In this document: one piece after another, positions 23,373-33,056 of the stretch
How the letters are laid out: each line of letters begins with the position of its first letter
How positions within the stretch are numbered: position 1 is the first letter of the stretch
Assembly (NCBI RefSeq): GCF_015670795.1
Contig: NZ_JADPCJ010000018.1
Coordinates: 1 to 49,058, forward strand
Origin: Collinsella aerofaciens
GTDB lineage: Bacteria; Actinomycetota; Coriobacteriia; Coriobacteriales; Coriobacteriaceae
Length of the DNA: 49,058 nt
Direction: 5' to 3'
Made by a program: the position numbers and the translations under genes
The notes under the pieces: model-generated
What the model was told of the DNA's origin: nothing
Seen by the model: only the letters and a program-made list of their open reading frames with translations
Databases searched by the model: none

Positions 23373-23750
23373 TTGCCTACTATTAACCAGCTGGTTCGCC
23401 AGGGCCGTCGTTCCGTGCCCAAGAAGTCCAAGAACGCTGCTCTGCAGCACAACTCCCAGAAGCGCGGCGTGTGCACCCGCGTCTTTACCACGAGCCCCAA
23501 GAAGCCGAACTCGGCTCTTCGTAAGGTTGCCCGTGTTCGTCTCGTCAACGGCATCGAAGTTACTGCTTACATCCCGGGTGAGGGCCACAACCTGCAGGAG
23601 CACTCCATCGTGCTCGTCCGCGGCGGTCGTGTCCGTGACCTCCCTGGTGTCCGTTATCACGTCATCCGTGGCGCCTACGACGCTGCTCCGGTCCAGAACC
23701 GTATGCAGGCCCGTTCCAAGTACGGTGCTAAGCGCCCCAAGGCCAAATAA
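23373..23750 (+). CDS. rpsL: 30S ribosomal protein S12
   Basis: A 125-residue decoding-centre protein. [19 protein letters not shown] carries the wild-type lysine pair at 43-44 near the streptomycin site, and [11 protein letters not shown] and [13 protein letters not shown] complete the family signatures. The start is an uncommon TTG at 23373, fixed by AAGGAG seven bases upstream and by the conserved N terminus MPTINQLVR. It is first in the str operon. The usual neighbour rpoC lies upstream but is separated by the sigma cassette and palindrome copy 2. Confidence 0.97.
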   Translation: MPTINQLVRQGRRSVPKKSKNAALQHNSQKRGVCTRVFTTSPKKPNSALRKVARVRLVNGIEVTAYIPGEGHNLQEHSIVLVRGGRVRDLPGVRYHVIRGAYDAAPVQNRMQARSKYGAKRPKAK

Positions 23751-23823
23751 GCCAGATAACGTTTTGATACTTTCGCCGTGTGCCGCCTAAGCGCCGCACG
23801 GTAGACACTTAAGGAGATTTCAC

Positions 23824-24297
23824 ATGCCGCGTCGTGCAGCAGCTAATCGTCGTGAGGTTCAGCCTGACGCCGTTTACAACAACCGCCTGGTGACTCAGCT
23901 CATCAACAAGGTCCTTCTTGACGGCAAGAAGGCCACCGCTGAGCGCATCGTTTACACCGCTTTCGAGATCGTTGCCGAGAAGTCCGAGGGTGGCGACGCT
24001 CTCGCTACCTTCAAGAAGGCTATGGACAACGTCAAGCCCACGCTCGAGGTTAAGCCCAAGCGTGTCGGTGGCGCTACCTATCAGGTCCCGATGGAGGTCA
24101 ACTCCCGTCGTTCCACCGCTCTGGGCATCCGCTGGATCGTCAACTTCTCCCGCGCTCGCAAGGAGAAGACCATGGCCGAGCGTCTCGCCAACGAGATCCT
24201 CGACGCTTCCAACGGCCTGGGCGCTTCCGTCAAGAAGCGTGAGGACGTCTTCAAGATGGCCGAGGCCAACCGCGCGTTCTCTCACTATCGTTGGTAA
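23824..24297 (+). CDS. rpsG: 30S ribosomal protein S7
   Basis: A 157-residue primary 16S rRNA-binding protein of the small-subunit head. The N-terminal [15 protein letters not shown], the [11 protein letters not shown] segment and [22 protein letters not shown] are standard. The start follows AAGGAG. The 73-base spacer from rpsL contains a small CCGTG/CACGG hairpin that may affect translation. In E. coli S7 represses this operon by binding the rpsL-rpsG spacer; that is known for the family but not shown here. Confidence 0.97.
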   Translation: MPRRAAANRREVQPDAVYNNRLVTQLINKVLLDGKKATAERIVYTAFEIVAEKSEGGDALATFKKAMDNVKPTLEVKPKRVGGATYQVPMEVNSRRSTALGIRWIVNFSRARKEKTMAERLANEILDASNGLGASVKKREDVFKMAEANRAFSHYRW

Positions 24298-24316
24298 GTT
24301 AAGGTAAGGAACTAAC

Positions 24317-26416
24317 ATGGCTAAGCCTAAGTACAAGCTTTCCGATACCCGTAACATCGGCATCATGGCCCACATCGATGCCGGTAAGACCACCACGACC
24401 GAGCGTATTCTTTACTACACCGGTAAGACCCACAAGATCGGTGAGGTCCATGAGGGCGCTGCCACCATGGACTGGATGGTTCAGGAGCAGGAGCGCGGCG
24501 TAACCATTACCTCCGCTGCTACCACGTGCTTCTGGAACAAGGACGGTAAGGACTACCGCATCCAGATCATCGACACCCCGGGCCACGTTGACTTCACCGC
24601 CGAGGTCGAGCGCTGCCTGCGCGTCCTCGATGGCGCTGTCGCCGTCTTCGACGCCGTTGCCGGCGTTCAGCCCCAGTCTGAGACCGTTTGGCGTCAGGCT
24701 TCTACCTTCAACGTCCCCCGCATCGCCTTCATCAACAAGTATGACCGCGTGGGCGCTGACTTCTTCAACGCTATCGAGACCATGAAGGATCGTCTCGACG
24801 CTAACGCCGTGGCCGCTCAGGTCCCGATGGGCGCCGAGGACAACTTCTGGGGCGTCATCGACCTGGTCACCATGACTGCATGGGACTTCAAGGCCGACGA
24901 GAAGGGCATGACCTACCCCGAGCCGATGGACGAGATCCCGGCTGAGTTTGCCGACATCGCTGCCACCAAGCGCGAGGAGCTCCTCGACGCTGCTGCCAGC
25001 TTTGACGACGAGCTCATGGAGAAGATTCTCATGGAGGAGGACTTCACCGTCGAGGAGCTCAAGGCTGCTCTGCGCAAGGGCGTTCTGGCCAACGAGCTCA
25101 ACCTCGTCTTCGTGGGTTCCGCCTACAAGAACAAGGGCGTTCAGGAGCTGCTCGACGCTGTCGTCGACTACCTGCCCAGCCCGCTCGACGTCGAGGCCGT
25201 CACCGGTACCGATCCGGACACCGGCGAGGAGATTCAGCGTCATCCTTCCTTCGACGAGCCCTTCTCCGGCCTGGTCTTCAAGATCATGACCGACCCGTTC
25301 GTCGGTAAGCTCACCTATGTCCGCGTTTACTCCGGCCGCGCCGAGTCCGGCTCCTACGTGGTCAACGCTTCCAACGGTCAGCGCGAGCGCCTCGGCCGCA
25401 TCCTCGAGATGAACGCTGCCGAGCGTATCGACCGTGACGACGCTGCCGCTGGCGACATCGTCGCTTGCGTCGGCTTCAAGAACTCCACCACCGGTGACAC
25501 CCTGTGCGCCGAGGGCAAGGAGATCGTCCTCGAGAAGATCGAGTTCGCTAAGCCCGTTATCGACGTTGCCATCGAGCCCAAGACCAAGGCCGAGCAGGAC
25601 AAGATGTCCCTGGCTCTGACCAAGCTCGCCGAAGAGGACCCGACCTTCCAGGTGTCCACCAACCACGAGACCGGCCAGACCATCATCGCCGGCATGGGCG
25701 AGCTGCACCTCGAGATCATCGTCGACCGTCTGCTCCGCGAGTTCAAGGTTGACGCTAACGTTGGTAAGCCCCAGGTTGCCTACCGCGAGACCGCTGGTCA
25801 CGACGTCGAGAAGGCTGAGGGCAAGTTCGTCCGTCAGTCCGGCGGTCGCGGTCAGTACGGCCACGCCGTCATCAAGCTCGAGAAGATGGAGGAGGGCTTC
25901 GGCTACGAGTTCGTCAACGCTATCGTCGGCGGCGTCGTGCCCAAGGAGTACATCCCGTCCATCGACAAGGGCATCCAGGAGGCCCTGAACACCGGTGTTA
26001 TCGCCGGCTTCCCGGTCCTCGACGTTAAGGTCACCCTGTTCGACGGTTCTTACCACGAGGTCGACTCCTCCGAGGCCGCCTTCAAGATCGCCGGTTCCAT
26101 GGCTATCAAGGACGCCCTCAAGAAGTCCGATCCGCAGCTGCTCGAGCCGATCATGGCTGTCGAGGTCGAGACCCCTGAGCAGTACATGGGCGACGTTATG
26201 GGCAACCTCTCCGGTCGCCGCGGCAAGATCGAGGGCATGGAGGATCGCAAGAACAGCAAGCTCATCCGTGCCAAGGTGCCGCTGGGCGAGATGTTCGGTT
26301 ACGCTACCGACCTTCGCTCCCAGACCCAGGGCCGTGCATCCTACACGATGCAGTTCGACTCTTATGAGCCCGCGCCCAAGTCCATCGTGGACGAGGTCAT
26401 GAGCAAGAACGCCTAA
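24317..26416 (+). CDS. fusA: Elongation factor G
   Basis: A 699-residue translational GTPase that drives translocation and, with RRF, ribosome recycling. G1 is AHIDAGKT (18-25), switch I includes [13 protein letters not shown]3 is DTPGHVDF, and G4 reads NKYD instead of the common NKMD. Domains II to V follow at normal length. The start is 19 bases after rpsG with AAGGTAAGGA. It is the third gene of the str operon; tuf does not follow, which is unusual, since rpsJ is next. Confidence 0.97.
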   Translation: MAKPKYKLSDTRNIGIMAHIDAGKTTTTERILYYTGKTHKIGEVHEGAATMDWMVQEQERGVTITSAATTCFWNKDGKDYRIQIIDTPGHVDFTAEVERCLRVLDGAVAVFDAVAGVQPQSETVWRQASTFNVPRIAFINKYDRVGADFFNAIETMKDRLDANAVAAQVPMGAEDNFWGVIDLVTMTAWDFKADEKGMTYPEPMDEIPAEFADIAATKREELLDAAASFDDELMEKILMEEDFTVEELKAALRKGVLANELNLVFVGSAYKNKGVQELLDAVVDYLPSPLDVEAVTGTDPDTGEEIQRHPSFDEPFSGLVFKIMTDPFVGKLTYVRVYSGRAESGSYVVNASNGQRERLGRILEMNAAERIDRDDAAAGDIVACVGFKNSTTGDTLCAEGKEIVLEKIEFAKPVIDVAIEPKTKAEQDKMSLALTKLAEEDPTFQVSTNHETGQTIIAGMGELHLEIIVDRLLREFKVDANVGKPQVAYRETAGHDVEKAEGKFVRQSGGRGQYGHAVIKLEKMEEGFGYEFVNAIVGGVVPKEYIPSIDKGIQEALNTGVIAGFPVLDVKVTLFDGSYHEVDSSEAAFKIAGSMAIKDALKKSDPQLLEPIMAVEVETPEQYMGDVMGNLSGRRGKIEGMEDRKNSKLIRAKVPLGEMFGYATDLRSQTQGRASYTMQFDSYEPAPKSIVDEVMSKNA

Positions 26417-26476
26417 GTTCGAGCTCCCTGTTACGTAATCCGCGAGAACATCTCTCGCACTCTTTGGAGGTTTAAG

Positions 26477-26785
26477 TTGGCTACCCAGAAGATCCGCATT
26501 CGCCTCAAGGGCTATGATCACGAGGTCGTCGATCAGTCCGCGAAGCTCATCGTCGAGACCGCTCAGAAGACCGGCGCTCGCGTTTCCGGTCCTGTCCCCC
26601 TGCCCACCGAGCGCAACCTGTACACGGTTATCCGCTCGCCGCACGTGAACAAGGACTCCCGTGAGCAGTTCGAGATGCGCACCCACAAGCGCCTCATCGA
26701 CATCCTCGACCCCACCTCGGGCACCGTTGATTCGCTCATGCGTCTCGACCTCCCCGCTGGCGTCGACATCGACATCAAGCTCTAA
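26477..26785 (+). CDS. rpsJ: 30S ribosomal protein S10
   Basis: A 102-residue head protein (also NusE, a partner of NusB and NusG). [17 protein letters not shown] and the loop [40 protein letters not shown] sequence are normal. TTG start at 26477 after TTTGGAGG. In most bacteria this gene begins the S10 operon followed by rplC; here a strong terminator follows after 20 bases and rplC is about 14 kb away, so S10 is expressed with the str operon instead. Confidence 0.96.
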   Translation: MATQKIRIRLKGYDHEVVDQSAKLIVETAQKTGARVSGPVPLPTERNLYTVIRSPHVNKDSREQFEMRTHKRLIDILDPTSGTVDSLMRLDLPAGVDIDIKL

Positions 26786-26804
26786 GCGATATCGCTCATA
26801 GCTC

Positions 26805-26845
26805 AAAGGGCCCCGCTGCCGCTACGGCAGCGGGGCCCTTTTGTT
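26805..26845 (+). terminator. Terminator of the str operon after rpsJ
   Basis: AAAGGGCCCCGCTGCCG pairs with its full complement over a four-base loop and is followed by TTTTGTTTT. It ends the operon before the convergent birA gene. Confidence 0.93.
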
Positions 26846-26900
26846 TTGAATGATGGTTTGGACTGTGGGGTAATGCTGCCGAGTAGGTGGTTGCGGCGCC

Positions 26901-27677
26901 CTATTCGCTCAAGGGACGCAGCGATGCCTCCTCAAAATGGAAGGATCGAAAGCCGTCTTCCGTTTCGATGCACGCGCGACCAAAGCCATCGACCGTTTGA
27001 AAGATGCCACGCGCCAGCTCGTCCCCAGCGGGGGAGCGGGCGATAACGTGCTCCCCGATCCAATTGAGGTGAGCGATATATTCATCGTGGACGGGCGCGA
27101 GCGGACCGGCGTCTTCTTCCTTGGCGGTGAGGCGCTCTGCCCAGGCATCTACAGCGTCTATAACTGCGTGATAGACCTCATCGAGGAGCATGTCGACGGC
27201 GGGAACGTTCTCGTTGAGATCCGAGAGGCCAATTGCCGCCAGGCCGCCATCGGGCACCTCTTGGGGCGTGTAGTTTACGTTGACGCCAATGCCGCAGACG
27301 GCGAAAGGTTTGCCTTCGTTATCGCGTGCGGCCTCGACCAGAATGCCGCCGAGCTTGCGTCCTCGCGCGACCAGGTCGTTGGGCCATTTGAGGCCAATCT
27401 CGTTTGCAAGACCCTGCTTTTCGAGCGCCTCGAGCACCGCTAAGCCGCTGATGGCGGCAAGACCAGAGTACTTTGCAGGATTAACGCATGGACGCAGGAC
27501 AATCGAAAGCAATAGGTTGCCGGCGGTTGAATCCCACTTGTGGCCGCGCCGGCCGCGTCCTGCCGTCTGAGTCCGGGCGGCAAGTCCCGTGCCGTGCGGC
27601 TCTCCCTGTTTTCCTGCTTCGAGCAGGTCATCGTTGGTCGATCCGGTTACGTCGACTATCGTTAAACGAGAATCCAT
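26901..27677 (-). CDS. birA: Biotin--[acetyl-CoA carboxylase] ligase
   Basis: A 258-residue class I biotin protein ligase with no N-terminal DNA-binding domain, so it is an enzyme but not a repressor. It activates biotin to biotinyl-AMP and joins it to the carrier lysine of AccB. The biotinyl-AMP loop GRGRRGHKW is at 40-48, LKWPNDL gives the catalytic lysine, and CGIGVNVNY and a C-terminal SH3-like domain follow. The start has TAGGAGG upstream. It is divergent from the fatty-acid operon that contains its substrate accB, so both may share control through the repeated sites at 27773-27837. Confidence 0.93.
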   Translation of the reverse strand: MDSRLTIVDVTGSTNDDLLEAGKQGEPHGTGLAARTQTAGRGRRGHKWDSTAGNLLLSIVLRPCVNPAKYSGLAAISGLAVLEALEKQGLANEIGLKWPNDLVARGRKLGGILVEAARDNEGKPFAVCGIGVNVNYTPQEVPDGGLAAIGLSDLNENVPAVDMLLDEVYHAVIDAVDAWAERLTAKEEDAGPLAPVHDEYIAHLNWIGEHVIARSPAGDELARGIFQTVDGFGRACIETEDGFRSFHFEEASLRPLSE

Positions 27678-27772
27678 AACAGCTGCTACCTCCTAAGTTA
27701 ATAAGGCAATCGCGCAATGGTGTCGAGAGATAGACACAATGTGAAGCCTTTGTCGCATTTGGACAATTTAAT

Positions 27773-27837
27773 GTTAACACGTCAACAACGACTAAAATGC
27801 GCTATCCTCTCTTGGTCGATGTAAACACGTCAACAAC
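27773..27837. promoter_or_regulatory. Two 17-bp operator repeats between birA and fabH
   Basis: GTWAACACGTCAACAAC occurs at 27773-27789 and 27821-27837, 48 bases apart and in the same orientation. Its first 14 bases form an imperfect palindrome. The pair brackets candidate -10 sequences TAAAAT (27793) and TATCCT (27803). A repressor of fatty-acid genes is a likely reader; no regulator gene is in the window. Confidence 0.65.
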
Positions 27838-27853
27838 TCAAAGGAGGTTAGTG

Positions 27854-28813
27854 ATGGGTTTCACGATTCTTGGAACAGGCTCGGCGCTTCCTGAGCGCAG
27901 TGTTTCCAATGACGAGCTATCTGAGTTCCTCGATACCTCGGATGAGTGGATTTTTACCCGCACCGGTATCAAGAGCCGCCACGTCTGCACCACCGAGTCA
28001 CTCGACGACCTTGCCGTAGCGGCGAGCGAGCGGGCACTCCAGGTGTCCGGAATCGACGCGAGCCAGCTGGATCTAATCGTCTGCTCGACGACAACGGGTG
28101 ACCACCTTGTTCCCGCCGAGGCGTGTGCCGTAGCCGAGCGTCTGGGCGCGACGTGCCCTGCCTTCGATGTCTCGGCGGCTTGTGCCGGCTTCGTGTTTGC
28201 GCTCGATGTCGCCGAGGGCTATATCGCCCGCGGCCGTGCCGAGCGCGTGCTTGTCGTTGCTGCCGAGCAGATGACGCGCACGCTCGACTGGACCGACCGC
28301 GCCACCTGCGTGCTCTTTGGCGATGGGGCAGGCGCCGCAGTGATTGGAGCTGGGGGAGACAACCCCCTTGCCGTTGAGCTTTCGACGGCGCCCGACGTCG
28401 AGACGTTGCGCGTACCCGGTCTGGTCGGCACCTCGCCGTTTAAGGCCTCTGCAGATAGCGAGAGCGTGCTGTCCATGAATGGCCGCCGCGTGTTCAAGTT
28501 CGGCGTCAACGCCATCTGCGACACGGTCCATAAGCTTGCGGGCGATGCGGGCATTTCGGTCGAAGACATCGACCATTTTGTATTCCATCAGGCTAACGAA
28601 CGAATCCTGAGTCAGGCGGTCAAGCGCCTCGGCGTGCCAGACGAGCGCGTGGTTCGAACGCTGCGCGAGATCGGCAACATTTCGAGCGCATGCATTCCGC
28701 TTGCCCTCGACCGGCTGGCAAACGCCGGTGCACTTCACACAGGCGACACCATCGCCTTGGTTGGATTTGGCGCCGGTCTGGATATAGGTGGCTATCTGCT
28801 TCGTTGGAAGTAG
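27854..28813 (+). CDS. fabH: Beta-ketoacyl-ACP synthase III
   Basis: A 319-residue thiolase-fold enzyme that starts fatty-acid chains by condensing an acyl-CoA primer with malonyl-ACP. The triad is Cys110 in SAACAGF, His245 in VFHQAN and Asn275 in IGNISSA. The ATG at 27854 follows AAAGGAGG; an upstream in-frame ATG lies before the operator repeat and has no site. It is the first gene of the operon, as befits the step that sets chain initiation, and is under the paired 17-bp operator. Confidence 0.96.
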   Translation: MGFTILGTGSALPERSVSNDELSEFLDTSDEWIFTRTGIKSRHVCTTESLDDLAVAASERALQVSGIDASQLDLIVCSTTTGDHLVPAEACAVAERLGATCPAFDVSAACAGFVFALDVAEGYIARGRAERVLVVAAEQMTRTLDWTDRATCVLFGDGAGAAVIGAGGDNPLAVELSTAPDVETLRVPGLVGTSPFKASADSESVLSMNGRRVFKFGVNAICDTVHKLAGDAGISVEDIDHFVFHQANERILSQAVKRLGVPDERVVRTLREIGNISSACIPLALDRLANAGALHTGDTIALVGFGAGLDIGGYLLRWK

Positions 28814-28864
28814 TCGCACATAGGAAATAAAAACGCCCTAGGGCACAACCAAAGGAGAACTACC

Positions 28865-29101
28865 ATGGCAGATCAGAAGACCTTCGAGCGCGTTTGCGAC
28901 GTTATCCGCGAGACCGCCGGTCTTGACGATGTCGAGATGAAGCCCGAGTCCACGCTCGAGGAGATTGGTCTCGACAGCCTGGGCACCGTCGAGATCCTCG
29001 TCGCCGTCGAGGACGAGTTTGGCATCCAGCTCGATACCGAGGAGAACCCCAAGACGGTCGGCGAGTTCGCCGATACGGTCGAGGCGGCATTGGAGAAGTA
29101 G
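28865..29101 (+). CDS. acpP: Acyl carrier protein
   Basis: A 78-residue acidic four-helix carrier. Ser38 in LDSLG is the 4'-phosphopantetheine site. Length and charge are typical. The start follows AAAGGAG, and fabK begins 2 bases after its stop, so it is translated within the fab operon. Confidence 0.96.
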   Translation: MADQKTFERVCDVIRETAGLDDVEMKPESTLEEIGLDSLGTVEILVAVEDEFGIQLDTEENPKTVGEFADTVEAALEK

Positions 29102-29103
29102 AG

Positions 29104-30048
29104 ATGCTCAAGACTCCTCTCTGCGATCTGCTCGGCATCGAAAAGCCCGTGTTCCAGGGCGGTATGGCCTGGATTGCCGATGCCTCGCTGGCGTCCGCAG
29201 TGTCCGAGGCGGGTGGCTTAGGCATCATCGCGGCCATGAACGCCGACGCCAACTGGCTTCGCGACCAGATTCATGAGCTGCGCGCCAAGACGGATAAGCC
29301 CTTTGGCGTCAACGTCATGCTCATGAGCCCGTTTGCCGACGAGGTCGCGCAGGTCGTGATTGACGAGCGAGTGCCGGTCGTCGTGACGGGCGCCGGCAAT
29401 CCCGCCAAGTACATGAAGGCGTGGAACGAGGCGGGCATCAAGGTCGTCCCGGTCGTTGCCTCGGTGGCGCTGGCGCGCCTCGTGGCACGTCGTGGAGCCA
29501 CGGCGGTTGTTGCCGAGGGTACCGAATCGGGCGGCCATATTGGCGAGACCTCGACGATGGCACTGGTGCCGCAGGTCGTCGATGCGGTCGACATTCCCGT
29601 TGTGGCCGCTGGCGGTATTGCCGACGGCCGCGGCGTGGCGGCCGCCTTTATGCTGGGCGCCGCCGGCGTGCAGGTGGGTACGCGCTTTCTGATCGCAGAC
29701 GAGTGCACCGTATCGGAGCAGTACAAGGAGATGGTCTTGAAGGCCAACGACACCTCGACGCGTGCGACCGGCCGCTCGACGGGACACCCGGTGCGTGCAC
29801 TCAAGAGCCCCTTTACCAACGCCTACGCCAAGAGCGAGGCGGCGGGCGTAAGTGTCGAGGAACTCGGGGCCATGGGCACGGGCGCCCTTCGCAAGGCCGC
29901 CAAGGACGGCAATTACGAAGAGGGTTCGTTTTTGTGTGGACAGATTGCCGGCATGGTCAACGAGCGCCAGAGCGCACGTGAAATCGTTGACGACCTGATC
30001 GATGGCGCCGAGCGCGTCCTGAAGGGTGCGTCCGCATGGGTAGCGTAG
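29104..30048 (+). CDS. fabK: Enoyl-ACP reductase II, flavin-dependent
   Basis: A 314-residue FMN enzyme of the nitronate-monooxygenase fold that carries out the last reduction of each elongation cycle with NAD(P)H. VFQGGMAWI opens the barrel, EGTESGGHIGE contains the active-site histidine region, and AAGGIADGRG is the phosphate-binding segment. No FabI is seen; triclosan insensitivity is known for FabK enzymes generally. Its end overlaps fabD by 13 bases, a sign of coupling. Confidence 0.94.
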   Translation: MLKTPLCDLLGIEKPVFQGGMAWIADASLASAVSEAGGLGIIAAMNADANWLRDQIHELRAKTDKPFGVNVMLMSPFADEVAQVVIDERVPVVVTGAGNPAKYMKAWNEAGIKVVPVVASVALARLVARRGATAVVAEGTESGGHIGETSTMALVPQVVDAVDIPVVAAGGIADGRGVAAAFMLGAAGVQVGTRFLIADECTVSEQYKEMVLKANDTSTRATGRSTGHPVRALKSPFTNAYAKSEAAGVSVEELGAMGTGALRKAAKDGNYEEGSFLCGQIAGMVNERQSAREIVDDLIDGAERVLKGASAWVA

Positions 30049-30962
30049 CGTTTCTGTTTGCTGGCCAGGGTGCCCAACACCCCGCGATGGGCGTCGACCT
30101 GATCGAGGCATCGCCGGCGGCCGCCGAGGTGTTCGCCATTGTCGACGAGGTGCGCCCGGGGACCAGCGAGCAGTGCCGGAGCGCCTCCAAGGAGGAGCTC
30201 TCGCAGACCGAGAACACGCAGCCGTGCGTGTTCGTTCACGACCTGGCAGCGGCTACCGCTCTGCGTGAGCGCGGCGTGGTGCCTGCCGCCTGTGCGGGAT
30301 TCTCGCTGGGCGAGGTCGCCGCGCTCACCTTTGCGGGGGCATTCGATACGCGAGCGGGCTTTGAGCTCGTGTGCGAGCGCGCGGCGCTGATGGCCGCGGC
30401 TGCCGAGCGCCATCCGGGCGGTATGCGCGCCGTCATCAAGCTCGATGCGGAGCAAGTCGAGAACCTGGCAAAACAGGCCGGCGAGGACTGCTGGCCGGTC
30501 AACTACAACAGCCCGCAGCAGACGGTTGTTGCCGGAGCGCCCGAGGCGCTGCAGGAGCTCGACGTCCTAGTAAAAGGGGCTGGCGGCCGCGCTATGAAAG
30601 TCGCGGTGTCGGGTGCATTCCATAGTCCCTATATGACCGAGGCGACTGAGGGGCTGGCGACGTATATCCAAGCCGGCCACGCGCCGTCTCCGCTGCTGAT
30701 TCCGGTCATGGCAAACATGACGGCGGCGCCCTATCCGGCGGATCCGCGAGCGGCATCGGATGTCTTGGCCAACCAGGTGAGTCATGCCGTGCGCTGGGTC
30801 GACACGCTGCATACTCTGCAGGATCAGGGCATCGACACGTTTATTGAGGTTGGCCCTGGCAAAACGCTGTCCGGCCTGGTCAAGCGTACGCTGAGCGACG
30901 TTTGCGTGTATTCGTGCGAAACAGCCGAGCAGGTCGCAGCTATTGCCGACGAGCTCGCATAG
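30036..30962 (+). CDS. fabD: Malonyl-CoA-ACP transacylase
   Basis: A 308-residue enzyme that moves malonyl from CoA to ACP. FLFAGQGAQ opens the protein, Ser90 in GFSLGE is the nucleophile and His196 in GAFHSPYM its partner; GPGKTLSGL is near the C terminus. The start overlaps the end of fabK. Together with AccABCD it feeds malonyl units to FabH and FabF. Confidence 0.95.
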   Translation: MGSVAFLFAGQGAQHPAMGVDLIEASPAAAEVFAIVDEVRPGTSEQCRSASKEELSQTENTQPCVFVHDLAAATALRERGVVPAACAGFSLGEVAALTFAGAFDTRAGFELVCERAALMAAAAERHPGGMRAVIKLDAEQVENLAKQAGEDCWPVNYNSPQQTVVAGAPEALQELDVLVKGAGGRAMKVAVSGAFHSPYMTEATEGLATYIQAGHAPSPLLIPVMANMTAAPYPADPRAASDVLANQVSHAVRWVDTLHTLQDQGIDTFIEVGPGKTLSGLVKRTLSDVCVYSCETAEQVAAIADELA

Positions 30963-30992
30963 TCCACAGGGCTGTAACCCGAAAGGAATGAC

Positions 30993-31766
30993 ATGGGCAA
31001 TTTGAACAACGGCACGCTCGAGCGCAACGACTTACGTCGCGTGGCACTGGTCACGGGCGGCTCGCGGGGTATCGGCCGCGCCTGCGCTATCGGTCTGGCG
31101 GAGGATGGCTACGATATCGCCGTCGTCTATGCCGGCAGCGTCGATGCGGCGCGCGAGACGTGCGAAGCCTGCGAGGCCGCTGGTGCCACAGCTCGCGCAT
31201 ATCAATGCGACGTGGCCGATCCCGCTGCCGTCAACGCGTGCGTGGAAGCGGTCCTCAACGACTTTGGCTCCATTTGGGCGCTCGTCAACAACGCTGGCAT
31301 CACCCGCGATGGCCTGCTCATGCGCATGGGCGATGACGCCTTCGACCGCGTGCTCGACGTCAATCTCAAGGGAACATTCAACATGACGCGCACGCTCACC
31401 AAGACCTTTATGCGCCAGCGCGGCGGCTGCGTCGTCAACATGAGCTCGGTTGTGGGCCTGATGGGCAATGCCGGGCAAGCCAACTACGCTGCCTCCAAGG
31501 CGGGCGTGATCGGCTTGACCAAGGCGGTGGCGCGCGAGCTTGCGCCCCGCGGCGTACGAGTGAACGCGGTCGCCCCTGGGTTTGTCGAGACAGATATGAC
31601 GGCAAAGCTTTCGGAAAAGGTTCGTGCGGCAACCGAGGAGCAGATTCCCCTGAGGCGCATGGCGCGTCCCGAGGAAGTGGCCGGCGTGGTGCGCTTTTTG
31701 GCGAGCGACGCGGCTGCCTACATTACGGGCGAAGTCGTACGCGTCGACGGCGGAATGGCGATGTAG
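30993..31766 (+). CDS. fabG: 3-oxoacyl-ACP reductase
   Basis: A 257-residue short-chain dehydrogenase that reduces 3-oxoacyl-ACP with NADPH. The cofactor motif TGGSRGIG is at 21-28 after an extra N-terminal stretch of about ten residues, NNAG is at 99-102, and Ser152, Tyr165 and Lys169 form the catalytic group (YAASK). The start follows AAAGGA. It sits in the operon between fabD and fabF. Confidence 0.95.
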   Translation: MGNLNNGTLERNDLRRVALVTGGSRGIGRACAIGLAEDGYDIAVVYAGSVDAARETCEACEAAGATARAYQCDVADPAAVNACVEAVLNDFGSIWALVNNAGITRDGLLMRMGDDAFDRVLDVNLKGTFNMTRTLTKTFMRQRGGCVVNMSSVVGLMGNAGQANYAASKAGVIGLTKAVARELAPRGVRVNAVAPGFVETDMTAKLSEKVRAATEEQIPLRRMARPEEVAGVVRFLASDAAAYITGEVVRVDGGMAM

Positions 31767-31805
31767 AAACCAGGGCCGAAGAACGGCTTGGATGAGGAGA
31801 CCATG

Positions 31806-33053
31806 ATGGAACAGAGAGTTGCAATCACCGGTATCGGTGCCGTGTCGCCGCTCGGCAACACCGCGCTTGCCACCTGGGCGGCCATGTGCGCCGGCACGTG
31901 CGGCATCGGCCCGATCACGCACTTCGATACCGATGCATTTGCCGTCAAGGTGGCAGCCGAGGTCAAGGGCTTTGACGGCAACGAGTACTTTGGCAAGCGT
32001 GACGCCAAGCATCTCGACCCCTGCGTTCAGTTTGCGATGGCGGCTTCGGACGAAGCCATGCACGATGCGGGCTTTGATGTCGAAGGCGCCATCGATCGCA
32101 AGCGCCTGGGCGTCTACGTGGGCTCGGGCGTGGGCGGTATGACGACGCTCGTCGACAACGTCCATACGATTGCCGAACGTGGGCCCCGCCGCGCATCGCC
32201 CTATATGATCGCGATGATGATCCCCAACATGGCATCAGGCAATATCGCAATCCGCCACAAGGCAAAGGGCCCGACCCTGCCCGTGGTGACCGCGTGCGCA
32301 ACCTCGGCCCATGCGGTGGGCGAGGCGTTCCGCGCCATCAAGCACGGCTATGCCGACGCGATCCTCGCGGGCGGCGCCGAGGCGGCCATTATCCCCGATG
32401 CCGTTGCGGGCTTTACGTCCTGCCGCGCATTGACCACCAACCCCGATCCCGCGACGGCCTGCCGTCCGTTCGATGCAGACCGCGACGGCTTTGTGATGGG
32501 CGAGGGCGCCTGCGTGCTCGTGCTCGAGAGCATGGAACATGCGCAGGCGCGCGGTGCGCACATTTATGCCGAGGTCGTGGGCTACGGCAACACCGATGAT
32601 GCCTATCACATTACGAGCCCTGATCCCGAGGCTGCCGGCATTGCCCGCGCGATATCGCTGGCGGTGACCGAGGGCGACGTCAAGCCTTCCGAGGGTCTCT
32701 ACATCAATGCCCACGGCACATCTACCAAGCTCAACGATTCGTCCGAGACGGCGGGCATTAAGCGTGCGCTCGGCGAGGACGCGGCGCGCGCCGCGCACGT
32801 CTCGTCGACTAAGTCGATGACCGGTCACATGATCGGTGCCACGGGCGCCATCGAGGTCATGGCCTGCGCCATGGCGCTCGAGCAGGGCGTGGTGCCGCCG
32901 ACCATTAACTACCACACGCCCGATCCCGCCTGCGATCTTGACTACACGCCCAATCGCGCGGTTCGCGCCGACCTTACCTGGGCGCTTTCGACCAACCTGG
33001 GCTTTGGCGGACACAACGCCGCCATCGCGCTGCGTAGATATACGAGGAGCTAG
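31806..33053 (+). CDS. fabF: Beta-ketoacyl-ACP synthase II
   Basis: A 415-residue condensing enzyme for chain elongation. Cys164 (VTACATS), His303 (NAHGTS) and His341 (MTGHMIGATGA) are the catalytic residues. Two adjacent ATGs exist at 31803 and 31806; GAGGAG favours the second by spacing. Its last codons carry the ribosome site of accB, which starts 3 bases after the stop. Confidence 0.95.
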   Translation: MEQRVAITGIGAVSPLGNTALATWAAMCAGTCGIGPITHFDTDAFAVKVAAEVKGFDGNEYFGKRDAKHLDPCVQFAMAASDEAMHDAGFDVEGAIDRKRLGVYVGSGVGGMTTLVDNVHTIAERGPRRASPYMIAMMIPNMASGNIAIRHKAKGPTLPVVTACATSAHAVGEAFRAIKHGYADAILAGGAEAAIIPDAVAGFTSCRALTTNPDPATACRPFDADRDGFVMGEGACVLVLESMEHAQARGAHIYAEVVGYGNTDDAYHITSPDPEAAGIARAISLAVTEGDVKPSEGLYINAHGTSTKLNDSSETAGIKRALGEDAARAAHVSSTKSMTGHMIGATGAIEVMACAMALEQGVVPPTINYHTPDPACDLDYTPNRAVRADLTWALSTNLGFGGHNAAIALRRYTRS

Positions 33054-33056
33054 AGC

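Noticed and set aside
24299..26806. An 835-codon minus-strand frame across fusA and rpsJ
   Set aside because: Same cause; the + strand encodes clear EF-G and S10, and the antisense product is low-complexity Val/Leu/Asp/Gly.
27797..27853. Upstream ATG start for fabH
   Set aside because: It lies within the promoter and operator repeat and has no ribosome site; ATG 27854 has AAAGGAGG and the conserved N terminus.
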